The translations under genes were made by a program, and so were the position numbers. The notes under the pieces were generated by a model. It made no database searches and had not been told where the DNA came from. It saw only the letters and a list, made by a program, of their open reading frames with translations. DNA of 64,000 bases, taken from Psettodes erumei (taxonomy: Eukaryota > Chordata > Actinopteri > Pleuronectiformes > Psettodidae). The stretch's first letter is position 1. Each line of letters begins with the position of its first letter. The stretch spans positions 558,001 to 622,000 of the forward strand of contig JAFBJZ010000384.1 in NCBI GenBank assembly GCA_016785225.1, in the 5' to 3' direction. Shown in pieces: positions 23,571 to 35,053 of the stretch.

Positions 23571-25139
23571 CAGGTCCAGGCGCCTATCATGGCAGCCATT
23601 CTCAAGAGTCTTTGCTTTCTGACGCTGCTCACTCATCTTTTGTCCCCCATGGTGTTGGCATTCTGTTCTACTTGTTACAACTTCACAAGTTCCCCAGCTG
23701 GGTTGTTTGCAGAGGGTATGATGGCTATCATTCTGAGTGTGTGAATGGCAAGAGCTCATATTACAAATACTCCACCACAAGATGAATGGGTTTTTGGCAG
23801 ATGCAACTGAATCTCCAGTATTGTTATATATTGTTAGTATTGTAACAATTGAAATTTTGCACAATATTTATGTTTTAAAACAGCTGACGAGAGCATTTAG
23901 TGAACTACATTCACGCTGCTTCTATTGTGTCTGGCACAATAATATTAAGAGTTTGTCAATCATGTAATAACAGTATAACATCCACCGTGAGATTACACAT
24001 GCTTTTCTCTCATGTGACTTGAGCATGTCATCTCAGCTGTCTGCTCTACCTGACATTTTAATCAGGCTGAGTTGTTGCAGTGCCACATCCTCTTTAGCCA
24101 GCAGTCTCATCCGGAGAATGCGTGTAATGAAATTTGTCCTAAATCATGGACATCAGGCCGGAGGTCCAAAAGGTTAAGAGGAGCACAGGGTCAGGTCCCA
24201 TATAACGCTCCCTGGGCAAAATTAAAAGGGAAAGGCTTCCTTTGTCCAAGCTGCCCCACATGTCAAGGAGGTCAGGAGGTCAGTGTCAGAGGGAAGGCCC
24301 GGCTCCTCCACCCACAAAAGCTACAACCTGCCCCCCAAAAAATCGAACACACCTCCCCAAAAATTAGCGTTGTTTTTATGGTCAGGGTTCAGCTGGGGGC
24401 AAGCTGACATGATTCGGCGTGCCTTAATCGGGAGAAGAGGAAGTCCTTCTCTGCAAATACACACACTTCTGAGGTCAGAGGACAGCACAAGGCACCTGTG
24501 ACATTGTTGTCAGTGACTGCAAGTGTTTGCGTATGAATGTGGGCGACATAGGGACAAGAGGCTTCGAGGAGCAAATCTGATTCACGTCAGACCTTCTGCT
24601 TATTGATAAAGATGACAGATGCTCGCATAGGCATGGCGGACCAGATTCAGACGTTAACACAGTTAACTGCTATTTGGTCGCAGCGCTATTATTCTAAATG
24701 GCATTATGGTGGGATGTGTGGCTGCAAGACATGCTGGTGTGCTGCTGGTGGTGTGTGTTTGCCTGTGCGTGCACAAGTTTTAATGTCTGAACTAGGAGCT
24801 GCTGGTTTCAATATTGAATGGGCATACAGGCCAAATGGAAACAGTGGCAGCTGATTGAGACAAATGGTGTTGAGGCCTGATGTCTCAACTGGGAGAGAGA
24901 AAGAGAGCAAAAAAAAAAAGGACACACTGTGTAATGATATCACGCTGGATAAATGCCACATTAGTGCTTTTGTTGCCTGCAAGGACATACTGAAACAGTT
25001 TAAATAGATAACTTATACAACCTCATAGAAAAAAGATGTTGAATTTAATTGAAAATGTTAAATATAAACTTGCACCTTCATTGATATAAATCCTCAGACA
25101 AACCACAGTACAATCAGATAAAATAGTTTGTGTCTGGTC
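23571..25139. other. Non-coding sequence, GC-richer near 24.1-24.6 kb
   Basis: No gene is seen. A unique, CpG-containing stretch at 24070-24620 could be a further regulatory island but has no clear motif cluster. Confidence 0.5.
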
Positions 25140-25400
25140 CTGTGCCTTTGGGGCAGATCAAGAGATGTCTGCCACGTTTACGTGGAGCGACCCTCATTCT
25201 TCTGGTCCATCCTAAGGGCTCTCCTTCACCGGCTCTCTCTTTGTCCGTCTATGCCTTGCTCTCTCTTATCTGGCTGTCTGCGCTTGTTGACCCTACCTTA
25301 GTTGGTTAGTCATCCTCTCCAGGCGTCACTAAGGCAATTTCAGGGATGATCATAAATCAGCTGACAGGCTCCGCTATCAGTGAGTGACACATTAAACATC
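25140..25400. promoter_or_regulatory. Possible element with inverted CACGT boxes
   Basis: CCACGTTTACGTGG (25172-25185) is a perfect inverted repeat of CCACGT with a 2-base spacer, a possible double bHLH/bZIP site. The surrounding 200 bases are unique and GC-richer, with GATCATAAATCAGC near 25347. Function is inferred. Confidence 0.28.
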
Positions 25401-26984
25401 TAAGCAAAGTTTAATGGTGAGCTATAAACATTTATGAGTACACCTATTCTGTGCAACTCTCTGCTCAAGTATCTCCTGTGAACTCTATCAGTGCCTCCTT
25501 ATCAAGCACACAGTGTCAGAGATAGAGTGAATGGAGACAAAATAGGCTATTTTGTTCACCTGAATGCTCGGACCCGCACGACCTGCCGGTTAAGATCAGC
25601 GTCTCTGCAGTGAGTATTGATTTTTTTCAACCCAGGTGATTGAATTGTTGAATTTGTCTGGGTTTAAAGGCACTGATAAGAACACAGAGAGGTGTGAAAA
25701 CACCACTTTGAAAAACTAAGACACAGTGGGTGATTTGTTCAGAGTAAGAGGAATATAAAATAATCCAAGAGATCTGTTTTTACAACGCTCCCACTTTGCA
25801 AACACTTTAATCAGATAAGGGTGAAGAAAAAAATGTTAAGTGGCGTGGACTCCCCTTCCCTAGCAGCCATTAACCAGAACTGTCAAAGGCTGTTCTTAAT
25901 GTGGTGAGATTCCTGATCAGCAGTTTTTCTAAGCTCTAATAAATAAATAAAATATAACAGCATGGCGTTTATATGCAATATTAAAACAATTCAGTAGATA
26001 AATCATCATTGAATCTTGTACCATGCTATGCCTACTTTCCAAGTCTCAAACATCTATTCAGTCATTCATCCTTATTTGCACCCTCCTTTTTCAGGGTCAA
26101 GAGGCAGGTGGCACATATTTCCATATAGGAAAACAAGTAAACGTAAGAGAATAATTTTTCCAACATTGTCCCAAGATAATGAAACAGACAAAAAAATCCT
26201 CAATAAAAATCTTTAAAAACAAAAATTACATTCTTAAAAACTGAACTGAGAACGAGTAGCCACATCAGAATACACAACACTGACAAATATCTGAATGCTG
26301 ACTCAGATAATGTTTAATTTCAAACATTTGACAGGAGGCAGGAGGACAAAATTCTGACAGGTCATCCATTCATCAGAAAGATACAGATTTGCTAACAAAC
26401 AAATTAACACATTCACACCTTGGGGCATAGGGATTGTCTGAGGTTAGATACAGATAGGACTCCCTTTGGGAGTACACACCACTGAGCAACCCCAGTGAGT
26501 CCTAAAATAGAAGTTTTTTAACCATTTGTTGAATTTTGAGTGTTCAAATAACTGGCCCTTTATCTCACTGCTCTCCCCGTCTTTTCATTAAATGGCACTG
26601 TCTTCCTTGAGTTACATTCTTTTTATACAAAGTTATCTATTGTTCTTTTCACATTTTGTACAGTTCATTCCAGCAAGTTATATACAGTTACAATGATACA
26701 GTGCACTTAATCAGTTACCAAAAAGTATAATGGAAAGCATTAAATTATTGGAGTTTTGATGCTATACATCAAAGGTGGTGGCGGGTGGTGGGGGACAAGT
26801 GTGGCGGCGTCGGTTTAATTAGAGCGTCAACACCACCGTACTGCACTGACTGGCTGATAAGGAGAGCAGACAGATGACAGGAGGTGTGCGAGGCTGGCTG
26901 GAGACAGGCTTATCTTGGGGCGGAGAAGGACTGCAGCCGCCCTGGTTTCCTCACGCAATGGTGGGAGGGGTGGAGGAGGAAGAT
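25401..26984. other. Mostly AT-rich spacer
   Basis: No gene is seen. AT-rich unique DNA extends to about 26760 and is followed by a G-rich strand segment starting near 26775. Confidence 0.55.
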
Positions 26985-27013
26985 GGGGGTGGTGGGTGGG
27001 TGTGGGGGGGGGG
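26985..27013 (+). other. G-quadruplex-type tract
   Basis: Four or more G-runs of three or longer with loops of one to four bases (GGGGG, TGGT, GGG, T, GGG, TGT, then a run of ten G) meet the usual quadruplex pattern. It lies about 50 bases before the candidate acceptor at 27065. Confidence 0.7.
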
Positions 27014-27065
27014 CAATAGGCCAATTACCTGTGAGTCATCAGTCTCTTCTTCCTATGTTTTGCAG

Positions 27066-27106
27066 ATAGCCAAGAAAAAGTGGCACGAGTCATGTATGTG
27101 TCAAAG
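27066..27106 (+). other. Candidate short exon, 41 nt
   Basis: A pyrimidine-rich lead-in (about 27041-27062) ends in CAG at 27063-27065, and the segment ends at AAAG before GTTAGT (27107-27112). One frame reads IAKKKWHESCMCQ and is open on both sides. I do not recognise the protein. Short AG-to-GT intervals arise often by chance, so this is weaker than the 6840 candidate. Confidence 0.18.
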
Positions 27107-27652
27107 GTTAGTAACTGTACCTACGAGATATCAGTGCCACCTTGTGTTGTGGGGATGTTTCTTTATTTCCTGATTGAGGATTAGCTTGAACCCACAAAAG
27201 TAACAAGTAACCTTAAATTTTAGGTTCAAACTCAGTCTGCACTCTATCGAGGATGAGTTCTATAGCTTTACCAAGGTTATCTGTTGAAGCTGTTTGGTGC
27301 TGAATCAGTGAGCCGGCTGCTCCTTTGAAAAAGAATACACTGAATCCCAAATGTGTTTATAGTCTATGCTCTGTCTGTGCAATATTGTAATAGTTATGGG
27401 TTTTCAAAGCAATTTCAGAGGGGTGAAAGGGTTAAGATGGGAGTTTAAGGTGGAGAACAAGTGAAAAGAAAAAGGTGGGACAGCTGTTCAATCTGTTTTT
27501 TATCTATTCTGGAAGAACAAAATCAGATGAAGTGTGGGTAAATGTATGACCATCTATTTCTGTTTATGTATGCTAACATTTATGGGGATATTAAGACAGT
27601 GAGTGAGATATATATAAAAGAGAAAAAAAATCTGTATAGCTGGGGCTGAGAG
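27107..27652. other. Spacer, nothing seen
   Basis: Unique AT-rich sequence without a recognisable feature. Confidence 0.6.
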
Positions 27653-27742
27653 GGTGTGTGTGTGTGTGTGTACATGCATGTTTGTGTGTGTGTGTGTGTG
27701 TGTGTGCGTGCGTGCATGCGTGCGTGTGTGTGTGTGTGTGTG
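27653..27742. repeat. Compound (GT)n / (GC)(GT) microsatellite
   Basis: GT arrays are interrupted by ACATGCATGTT and by GCGTGCGTGCATGCGTGCG. The central part mixes GTGC tetranucleotides with GT, giving alternating purine-pyrimidine DNA with Z-DNA potential. Confidence 0.96.
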
Positions 27743-28079
27743 ACGCTCTGGCTCCTAGCTGTCTGCGCCTAGCTCCCCGCCGCTCACTGCACACCACATT
27801 ATTTTTAACCCACTGCCTCCAAGAGGAAGCAGGAGACGCTTGGGCCTCTGAAGTCCAGCACAATGAGGAATAAGATCACACACACAAATATGCAGTCACT
27901 AAGTCGCAGACGTGTGCTGAAACACCTACAGGCACACACCAACTTTCGTCATCTGTGAACAGGCACTACTGGACACGTTACCTGCACACAGTCAGACACC
28001 GCACACTTACCGTATGCATTTTCCCTCAGCAACAGAGACACACAACAATACACTTTCACACAGACAGCATGCCTCACCT
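27743..28079. other. Spacer
   Basis: Unique, CA-rich in places. No gene is seen. Confidence 0.55.
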
Positions 28080-28170
28080 TGCGGTCCCACCCGTCTCTCT
28101 GGCGCTAGCTGTCCCTGTTGACCCAGATCCAGCAGGTCACCCCGGGTCAGTGGGCTGTAAATGAAGTGAT
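28080..28170. promoter_or_regulatory. Nuclear-receptor DR4-type site
   Basis: AGGTCA (28134-28139) and GGGTCA (28144-28149) form a direct repeat spaced by four C. An opposed TTGACCC lies at 28118-28124. Direct repeats with 4-bp spacing are the classical binding arrangement for thyroid-hormone and liver-X type receptors paired with RXR. Whether it is bound here is unknown. Confidence 0.4.
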
Positions 28171-28750
28171 ACTAATTACAGTAAACAGCATCACATCAGA
28201 GTGTGTGCCTTGCATGTGTGTTTGCATGCAAGTGGTGAAACTGGAAAGGCTGTATTCACAGAAAAGGGAGGTCCACACATCTGCCCCGAGCGGTAATCAG
28301 GAGTGTTTAATTGTTCACGTTGATCGTCTCACGGTGGGGGGCATTTAGGTTGTAGGCCTCTCATCCATTTTCTCACTTCCTCTTCTGAACACTTAATCAT
28401 CGGCATGTTGATTGGTATTTGGGTTTGGGTGTAATGGGCTGAGGTACTAGTAACTTAAATTAATGAATGGAATATAGTTTCAGCACTGTATCCAATCTAT
28501 ATGTGTGTCATTTCTATATAATGTCAGCTAAAACATTTTTTGTTGAAAGCAGCGAGCCACCTGTTGATCTGGGCCCGTGAATGCATGATTACTTCTCTAC
28601 ACCCACCATCTCACATGACTCCACATTGTCTAATTGACTACACTCTCTCCAACTCACCCAATCAAATGCTCCCATGATGCCTCACTGGGAGAGCGACAGA
28701 CTGACTGAGTGGTGCCTTGTAAGTGTTTAACCTCCTGCAGTGGAGACGTG
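28171..28750. other. Spacer
   Basis: Unique non-coding sequence. No gene is seen. Confidence 0.55.
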
Positions 28751-28753
28751 CGC

Positions 28754-28787
<34 letters not shown>

Positions 28788-28788
28788 G
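28751..28788. repeat. (AC)n microsatellite
   Basis: CA units with a single AAAC break. Confidence 0.96.
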
Positions 28789-29667
28789 TAAGCCAAGTCA
28801 CTCAGTCAAGGCAGAAAATCAGATTGACTCAACCTCTAAAGGCAGTACCATTGAAATCAGATTACAGATGAGGGAGCCCACAATTTCCAGAGCACCGCAT
28901 CCACCACAAACGCTTTGGCCTTGAAAACATACACCTCTTTCTTTCTCCCTCTCTTCGTCTGTCTCTGACAAACACACATTCACCCAAGCACTAACACACA
29001 CACATTCACTTGAGGGGAAAAGTGATCAACAAGGAAAGTGATGGCTGGGGGAAAATTGAAGGTAATTAAGTCCAGCCCTCCTTGTCTGAATCAATGAGAT
29101 GAGGGGTCGCAGGCCCATCTCACATTGCACTTTCCTGTTAGGCCCTTTCTCAATCCCCCTCTCTGTTTCTCTACCTTTCAGTTTCACTACAGACTCACGC
29201 ATACATGCAGTAAGTTTGTATATGAGATCTTGTTCATCAGCGTTTATTATTACCATAACTGTAAGGTGAGAAATTATTATTCCTTCATTCTTTCTTTACT
29301 GTATGTGTTTCATTGTAGCAACCCTCAGTTCTCTCCATGAGGGCTGATGTTGACATCCTGCTTCACAGCCTGTCCAGCCGCCACAGTGTGTAGCCAAACG
29401 CCCTGAAAGTGTCTGCCACATTGTTCTCCCACTTAAAAGTCAGCAAAGCTTTGTCAGCGTCCTCTCATGTAATCCTTTATCGTATTCACACGCTGCGCTG
29501 TATTTTTAGCTCATCCAAGTTCGTTCCCTTTGTTCCGGCAATTCTTGTGCAATCTTTCATACCCCCCCCCTACACCTCCTCCTCCATTGTATTTTTAGAC
29601 AAAGGTGAAAAATGGCAGACCTGACTGGGAAGTATGAAGGACCCTCCCCATGATGAGGGCCGGCTCT
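28789..29667. other. Non-coding sequence
   Basis: No gene is seen. A C-run of nine lies at 29562-29570. The stretch at 29340-29560 is GC-richer and unique. Confidence 0.55.
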
Positions 29668-29686
29668 GGGGGGTGGGTGGGTGGGG
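29668..29686 (+). other. G-quadruplex-type tract
   Basis: Runs of G separated by single T (GGGGGGTGGGTGGGTGGGG) form the tight parallel quadruplex pattern with one-base loops. Confidence 0.8.
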
Positions 29687-30009
29687 AGCTAGAGAAAAGC
29701 TGTGTTGGAGGACACTGAACCTGGCTTGGACGCTGCATGAAGATAATGGTTCATCAAATGTTAAGATGATTCCATTTATATTCCAAAGTTACAACAAAAA
29801 CATGTATTTGTCGCTGATGAATTCAGACTTATATTTTATACTAGTTTTGACATTTATTTGTGTGACTATTTCTTGGTGGATTACGTCTATTTACTAACTT
29901 AGATATGAGTTTGTTGTTTTTAAACTTGTATGGATGAAACAATATTATACAATCGTAGGAATTACTGAGCTCTATCGGTGCATGTAACAGATTTGGTACT
30001 TTTTGAAAA
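29687..30009. other. AT-rich spacer
   Basis: Nothing recognisable. Confidence 0.6.
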
Positions 30010-30120
30010 AGCCTGGGTAGCTGTTTTAACTGTTTCCAATCTTGTGCTTAGCTATCTTGGCTGGCTGCTGGTGGTAGCTTCATATTTACCACAAAAGGAT
30101 GAGACATCAGTCTTTTCAAC
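30010..30120 (+). repeat. Decayed dispersed fish repeat
   Basis: CTGTTTCCAATCTTGTGCTT, GGCTGGCTGCTGGTGGTAGC and TTCATATTTACC follow, in order, the same family as 14100-14470. The next 15-20 bases (GATGAGACATCAGTCTT) fit the family loosely. Divergence is high, so it is old. Confidence 0.65.
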
Positions 30121-31020
30121 TGACTGGATTCAACCTAAAGACCACACTGTTTTCGTGTTCAAGACAAGTCAGACCACTGCAGAAAATCAGTGGAGTTTAG
30201 ATATGACCACCCTGTCATGCTGCCAGCTCCTGTGACCAGAACCTATGATTTGGGATAGAGCCAAAATGTTTCCACACGCTAGGAATGACAGACTTTAAGA
30301 CAATGCTCTCCTCAGTCACATGACAAAATCACATGATAGTCTGACTGCAAAGTTGTAGCCTCAGGAAGTGCTGAGCTGATTATCGAGCAGGACTTGAGGA
30401 TAAAATGTGAGCAACTGCTGTTTTCCAACAAAACTACAAAGCTAATAGGAACACAGCATAAACATTGCAGCCTGCCTCTAGCTGGCTGAAACATGTAATG
30501 GTTTGGTAATTGAAGGACAAAAGATGACTGAAAATAAAAATTTAAGGAAATATTTTTTTTTCTTCACTGGAAAAAAGAAATAACTATATAACTAGATAAC
30601 TATGTTGACCACTTTCAGCAAAATCAAGAAAAATATGGCCTTTAAGCTTGAAGGACAATGCCAGTGCAATAGATTTCAGCCAGCCCTTTTTGAAGACTTC
30701 AAACAATATTTTAAATCAGGGGTATTTTCACTGTAATTGTGAAAGTGCATCAATATACAGAGAATGGACCTTTTCACATCACTGCTAATATGTAATATAC
30801 AGAGCATGTTCATGCCAGAAATAAGTTATCAAACAACTCGATGCAATAGATGCAAATGTGGGTCTGAGTTGATTTCTGTGTGGATGTATGCTGGTCTGCT
30901 CCTTGTGAACATGGTCATGTGTGTGCACAAGTTCAGGTCAGAGACTAACGGATACATTCCACAGAGAGCGTTTTACTCCATGGCTTAATTATTTTTTCTA
31001 GTTAGCCATGGAAGGGGGTA
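30121..31020. other. AT-rich spacer
   Basis: No gene is seen. The part to about 30240 could be degraded continuation of the repeat. Confidence 0.5.
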
Positions 31021-31089
31021 TGTGGGGTATGGAGGAATGGGTGGGTGGGTGGAGCCCCCCCAACCTACCCACTCACCCACCCCTCCCCG
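31021..31089. other. G-rich / C-rich imperfect inverted repeat
   Basis: A G-rich arm (GGGTGGGTGGGTGG near 31039-31052) is followed after a few bases by a C-rich arm (CCTACCCACTCACCCACCCC near 31064-31083). It can form a hairpin, or a quadruplex on either strand. Confidence 0.7.
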
Positions 31090-31265
31090 TCAAGCTACTT
31101 CTTCAACAATCCATGTTAAGGCGACCGTGTTTCATTTCCTGGTGCCTGCCTTAGTTCCCCTTAAATAGCATTACCTGTTGAAGCCAGTTAAATCACCGAC
31201 AGCATGATTAGAAGGCCACTGAGGACCCAGAGTCTGGGCAACAAAGCACGGACTAGCCTTTAATT
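31090..31265. promoter_or_regulatory. Possible conserved noncoding element
   Basis: Unique, balanced composition with GTTAAGGCGACCGTG near 31114, CTTAAATAGCATTACC near 31160 and CACCGACAGCATGATTAG near 31194. No coding sign. Function is inferred. Confidence 0.27.
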
Positions 31266-31939
31266 CAATTTATCTTTATAAACATACACATCTGCCACTG
31301 ATTTACCACAAATTTTCAAGATGTCTTTTGCTGCTTTGACAGAAAAGTTTGGGCTCAATTTACTTTCTAACTAAAAAACACTCTCTCCTTCCACAACCAC
31401 ATATATCTGGATATTGATCATTTTTGTTCTTAATAAGGCCTAAGGTAGTGAGTGCTGCATAAAACAGTACATAAAATATAGTCCAAATGGTGCATTAATG
31501 ACTAGGATCAAAAGACAACTATATTAGGCAGGATGGTATGAATTTCCTGGGCCAGTTCATGGTTAATGAGAATATATGTTTTCTGTATCAGAGCAGATAT
31601 AGTAAAATATAATTCTGATGAATGGGTGCATTTGGGTGCTCTTTGTTAGTTCATGATATTTTGTAGAAAATCATATGAGCAATGGATTTTTATGTCATTG
31701 TGGACAAATATTGTTGCCTGCCACTTTCTTTCACATAAACACGTAATGTTTGCATAGTATTTAAATGTTGCACTTTTTAATTAGCATTTGAGCCATTATA
31801 CCCACATTGTGAAAAAAACCCTCTTTTTCATAATACAGCATTTTAAAAATTTGAGATATACCAACATTCTGACTTTGTTGCTTCATCTAAACATTTCCAC
31901 CATGTGAGATTCACAGAGGTGAAAGGAACAGATGGTTGT
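31266..31939. other. AT-rich spacer
   Basis: Unique, no gene seen. Confidence 0.6.
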
Positions 31940-32110
31940 GGGAGGACATCAGCTGTTGCCCGTTAGCCGGGTCACCCCGCTGACCATTGTCACAAGCAGA
32001 CTTAGGTCTCATGTCTACATTCCCAGGTCATGTTTTGGAAGTGCAGGGTCATGCCCCTTCACCTCAACCCCCAACCAAAGAGTTAGGAGCCAAACACGAT
32101 GTAATTACAC
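31940..32110. promoter_or_regulatory. Cluster of nuclear-receptor half-sites
   Basis: GGGTCA (31969-31974), TGACC (31981-31985), AGGTCA (32025-32030) and GGGTCA (32046-32051) lie within 83 bases of unique GC-richer DNA. The first two are inverted. The 109-residue frame across it has no domain. Function is inferred. Confidence 0.3.
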
Positions 32111-34980
32111 CCATTTGGCTAGGGACTAGTCATAGGACTGGCAAGTGGTCTGCAGTCTCCTGTGCCTGTCTCCACAGACAAGGCTACTCAAACAAGGGCC
32201 ATGACCTACCTTTGTCCACCACAGACCTCCGAGAGAATTGGGTGATCAGCAGACTGGAGCAGACAGTGGAGACAGCAGACTTTTTGTTATACAAATGGGA
32301 CTTTTTTGTTTTTTGATTTATTGTACTTTTAGATTGTGAAAAAAATAATTAAAGGCTCTTTTTTTGCTTTTTTCTTGGCTATTTTTAAACATTAAAAAAG
32401 AGGACAACAGCTTCCTGATAAGACACAGTGTTACACCATACTAGTATGGTAAGCCACAACCATGCCACAGATCATTAGGGTGTTATCAGTGGCTGCATCA
32501 AAGAATGGGCAGAGGGAGAAGTGTAACAAATCCTTGGTGCTTTGAGTATGATAAGCATCATTTATCACCGAGAGTGCTGCTGGCCCATTAACAACCACGG
32601 CTCCATTAGCACTATCTACAAGGCTTTTACAATGCCTTGTCTGCCCACATCTTTACGTTTGTATGAGGAAATCATTAAACATTGTTTGTGTGAGACGGAT
32701 GCAGCTTTTAGGCTATCTAACAGCTAGGCCATGTTCTCTGGGGTCCTGGTAGATGGAGATATGGAAACTGTTTTGATATCCATTCATAACAGCAGTAAAA
32801 TAAGTTTTGAAATGTTGCTAACTTCCTGTCTCCATATGTTCCTGTGGCTAAGCTCTGGATAACCCAGTCCAAACATGTGCAGGTCAGATGGTCCATAACT
32901 GGGTTATCTGGGACCTGAAACTTAGTAGAGGATGATTGCATTTACGTTTGCATTTCAGATGATTAATGAGAGGAGTGTGTTATTGCTCCTGGTAAGCAGC
33001 CTGCATGTTGATGATGCAACTATAAGTCTGTTTAAACCAGGAAATGACTATTTCCATTGTTGTGACACATACTGAATTCATAGATTTATTTACTCCATCA
33101 TTTAGTGTAATACTGGCTTTGTTAGCCTGTACACTATAACTATTTGCATACATTGCAGATAGAACTGCAATACTATCTGAATTAAGTGATCAGAATGTCA
33201 AAACTGAAATAGTTATTTCAACACTTCTGCAATGAGCTCTTAGGGCCACTATAGGATGTATCAAAATCAGTCGGTTTCCAAAACCTTAGATTATGAATTA
33301 ATTACATTGTATACACAAGAGTCTGTCTGAGGCAGCAAAGAAACCAAAACCTGGAGAGACAAAACTGAGACATTTCTCATTTTGGTAGCCACATGTGTAT
33401 AAATCATATTATCAACCTGATTTTATCATGGCCAAAGGTCAATTTCATCATATTGATGGAATTTAGAATTTATTACTGAATAATTGAGCAATTTTCTATC
33501 AGTTGGGCCACATAATGTGTTTGGATTATGCCACAGGTAAACAAAACAGAAGTTGTAGTCCTGTAAAAAAAAAAAAAAAAAAGCAAAGTCTGGGTATTGG
33601 CTTAAAGTGAGCTACCTGTGTCCAGAAAGCCTATCATTATTTGTTGCTCATTGCACAAGCCCTGTGGTCTGTAATCAGGTCCTGCCCATGTACTGATGAG
33701 CTGAATAGGTTTTAAAGGGAAGGGCTGAACAGTAATCACCATCTGACCCCTGCTCTGGCTGATGGACATGGGGAAGGGGGGTTTATAAGAAATGGGTGAG
33801 GGGTGGGGATTAAGAGTAGGGGAGGGTAGGCCTCTCACCAAGACAGAAGATGAAGACAGTTATGTTTGTATGAACAGACAGTGGAGTTCATTGTCCTCCT
33901 GCTTCCTGCACCACCACCCCCTCTAACATAGAATGACCCCCTACACAATCTGGTGAGGTATCTTCACCCACGAATATATGCATATGCACACACACAGACT
34001 GCATTTGGAACACACAAACACACATACCCACACACATCCTCCCCTCCCGATCAGATGACATCATTAACAATCATTACTGGGACACCAGGAAGTGCAGAGA
34101 TCTCCGGCTCAAGAGTCTGGCTGCACAGGATCAGGTTAGCCTCTTCGAGATGAGAGATTTGAAAAGGAAAGCACCCACCAAAGCTATTTTACCTCTAAAT
34201 TTCATCAAAGCCTCAACACTAACACTATGAAGTAAATTCAAAGCATTCTAGATTAATTCCAAGACATCTTCACCTCCTGTGTACTCTATATACATGAATT
34301 TCCTTAAAATATGTTTTTAAAAATTCTGCCTGAATACAGTAAATTGATTTCCCCTTGTTTTTCTGTGGAAAATCAAAACCATTCCTAAAGCTGTTTCTTT
34401 TTGATGGTTTTAAACATGTAACAGAGGCATCCAGATGCGGCTTGATCAGATATTAAAGCATATTTACATAATTACACAGGCATATAGTGGATGCACACTA
34501 TATTATGTTTAGGGTTCCTCTGATGTTGAATATTTCATTGGAGCTGGATGATCTGTGTTTTCTTATCCTGTCAATTTAAACTGGATACGCGTTTTTGCGG
34601 TTTCTGTGGCCAGGTTAGTGATTTGGGCTGAGTCTGATGTGTGGTGTTGTGCTGGAGCCATGGCTCTTCAGAGTGAGAGGCCTTCCCTTTGGGCCTGGAG
34701 AAAGCTGACACGCCAGGCCTGGGTTAGTCAGTGACAGGCCCCTGGCAGGAAGCTTCTCTGAGTCCATGGGCGTCTCAGTAGCTGCTGTTGTATGACACTA
34801 ACCACAGCTACCACAAGACAGGCAATACCGCTGCTGCTGTCGGAGGCTATGTTACCGTGATACGATGCATGCAGACCTTTCCGTGGGACAGGAGAGGAGC
34901 AACCAGCATTTATTCGAATTCATGTTGGTGGCTGCATGCATGTACTGTATGTGCGTGCAATGTTGCAAAGGCACATCGCA
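32111..34980. other. Non-coding sequence
   Basis: No gene is seen. It holds T-runs around 32280-32370, an 18-base poly-A at 33565-33582 without any preceding retrogene-like sequence that I can recognise, and a unique GC-richer patch at 34600-34770. Confidence 0.55.
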
Positions 34981-35004
34981 TAATGGAATCTTGGCCTGTC
35001 ATTG

Positions 35005-35014
35005 CATGTGTGTG

Positions 35015-35052
<38 letters not shown>
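35005..35052. repeat. (GT)n microsatellite
   Basis: A near-pure GT array. Cys-Val runs in frames here are repeat artefacts. Confidence 0.97.

Positions 35053-35053
<1 letters not shown>

Noticed and set aside
23267..23785. 172-residue plus-strand open frame
   Set aside because: Composition-driven Pro/Ser/Leu-rich text in a GC-rich island, with long minus-strand frames across the same bases and no known domain.
33565..33582. Poly-A as the tail of a retrogene or LINE/SINE
   Set aside because: No upstream sequence resembling a gene, tRNA-derived head or reverse transcriptase, and no flanking duplication seen.
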